Shown piece by piece: positions 63,182 through 64,000 of a stretch of 64,000 nt of DNA. Made by a program: the position numbers and the translations under genes. Below the pieces are notes generated by a model. It saw only the letters and a program-made list of their open reading frames with translations. It was not told the DNA's origin and searched no databases. Numbering within the stretch: position 1 is the stretch's first letter; each line of letters opens with the position of its first letter. The DNA is from Limnobacter litoralis (GTDB lineage: Bacteria; Pseudomonadota; Gammaproteobacteria; Burkholderiales; Burkholderiaceae_B), in NCBI RefSeq assembly GCF_030160455.1, contig NZ_BSOJ01000018.1, positions 1 to 64,000 on the forward strand. Reading direction: 5' to 3'.

Positions 63182-64000
63182 ATGACAAAACACCTGATTA
63201 CTGAAAAGCGATTTGGCGCGTTTTTCACGACGCAATTTCTGGGCGCATTCAACGACAATCTGTTGAAGTTTGCAGTCACACTTGCCGTCACCTTCAACGA
63301 TTCATTGCGCGGTACCTACTCCCCCGGCCTCTTGGTCAATCTAATTGCTGCGCTGTTTATTCTTCCGTTTTTTCTGTTTTCAGCCACAAGTGGCCAGTTG
63401 GCTGACAAGTATGACAAAACGCAGGTCATGCGCATGGCCAAATACCTGGAGCCTCCCATCGTTATTTTGACGACCTTGGGGTTTGTGCTGAATTCAGTCT
63501 ACATTTTGATGGCAGCCCTGTTCCTGCTGGGTACACAGGCCGCCTTTTTTGGTCCTGCCAAGTACGCTTACCTGCCTGAGCAAATGCAGGCCCGCGAATT
63601 GGTGCTCGCCAACGCATTGGTTGAAACAGCCACCTTTGTCGCCATTTTGCTCGGCACCATCGCAGGTGGTGCCTTGATGAGTCACTCCTCGGCGTCCATT
63701 GCGGTGTATGCCGTGTGTGGATTTGCCTTCTGTGTCGCACTGGCGGGTGTGTGGTCTTCTCGCCAAATGCCTTTAACACCCTCGGCGCACGCCGATCTGA
63801 AGGTCAACTGGAATTTCCTGACTGAAACTTGGCACAACATCCGCTTTGCCCGTAATTTGACGCAGGTGTGGCCTTACCTGCTTGGTATTTCATGGCTGTG
63901 GTTTGTGGGTGCCACCTATCTGACCCAGTTTCCGTTGTTGACCAAAGTTGTGCTAAACGCCAGCCCGGGGGTTGCCACATTTCTGCTCTTTCTGTTTACG
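63182..64000 (+). CDS. LplT-like MFS lysophospholipid transporter (partial, runs off window)
   Basis: The frame is open from ATG 63182 to the last base, 273 codons with no stop. The opening (FFTTQFLGAFNDNLLKFA) and the FGPAKYAYLPEQM and VLANALVE blocks match LplT, the MFS flippase for lysophosphatidylethanolamine, or the N-terminal half of LplT-acyltransferase (Aas-like) fusions. Which of the two depends on sequence beyond the window. At least seven membrane segments are already visible. The neighbouring fadE gives a shared lipid theme but a terminator separates them. Confidence 0.85.
   Translation, partial: MTKHLITEKRFGAFFTTQFLGAFNDNLLKFAVTLAVTFNDSLRGTYSPGLLVNLIAALFILPFFLFSATSGQLADKYDKTQVMRMAKYLEPPIVILTTLGFVLNSVYILMAALFLLGTQAAFFGPAKYAYLPEQMQARELVLANALVETATFVAILLGTIAGGALMSHSSASIAVYAVCGFAFCVALAGVWSSRQMPLTPSAHADLKVNWNFLTETWHNIRFARNLTQVWPYLLGISWLWFVGATYLTQFPLLTKVVLNASPGVATFLLFLFT

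Overview
The window reads as chromosome from a Burkholderiales-type betaproteobacterium, and a Limnobacter-like thiosulfate/sulfite oxidiser is a reasonable guess. The basis is gene content and order: a SoxC/SoxD-type sulfur-oxidation pair, System I cytochrome c maturation (ccm), the gloB-methyltransferase-rnhA-dnaQ block, MetZ-type methionine synthesis, EttA, AidB and FeoAB. I see no rRNA, tRNA, CRISPR array, insertion sequence or prophage. Genes are dense, and the only long non-coding stretches are 53486-54208 and 60235-60600.

Layout. 1-5200: a secreted protein of unknown function, trxC, a glyoxalase-II-like hydrolase, a Gly/Ala-rich duplicated surface-type protein and an MFS exporter. 5329-8054: Tat-exported SoxC, a lipoprotein monoheme SoxD-like cytochrome and a ROK kinase. 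8182-12948: a formate/nitrite channel, a PP2C-kinase fusion, an OsmC-like protein and AidB. 13055-15296: Fur-box-like site and feoAB. 15313-19560: LysR regulator divergent from mmsA and a GMC oxidoreductase. 19605-27451: small and housekeeping genes, including an ECF sigma/RskA-type anti-sigma pair, an H-NS-type protein, metZ, gltX and a Tat-exported YcbK-like protein. 27484-34014: a complete peptide-type ABC importer. 34021-40775: mltD, gloB, a methyltransferase, rnhA, dnaQ, a cNMP-binding patatin phospholipase and a class-II-type cyclic-nucleotide phosphodiesterase.

40780-53485 is the most unusual region. A two-partner-secretion pair (tpsB, tpsA) is broken by a frameshift and amber codons. 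It converges on a minus-strand operon for a b-type cytochrome, a decaheme c-type cytochrome and a GlcG/HbpS-like lipoprotein. Divergent from that operon is a full ccm operon, the machinery needed to attach the ten hemes, in which CcmA and CcmB are fused into one protein and CcmH lacks a recognisable signal peptide. A dyad lies between the two divergent operons. Together they suggest a heme-rich envelope electron-transfer or heme-handling module whose secreted partner is decaying.

53486-54208 has no credible gene. It holds ten exact tandem copies of an octamer (GGTCAGCA) flanked by two inverted copies of a 76-78 nt hairpin element with compensatory stem changes, then a degenerate 47-bp direct repeat. 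54209-64000 carries ettA, a rubredoxin-reductase-like flavoprotein, a BamE-NTF2 fusion lipoprotein, a DUF486 membrane protein, a saccharopine-dehydrogenase-like reductase, a CoxG/SRPBCC protein, fadE, and the 5' part of an LplT-like transporter that runs off the window.
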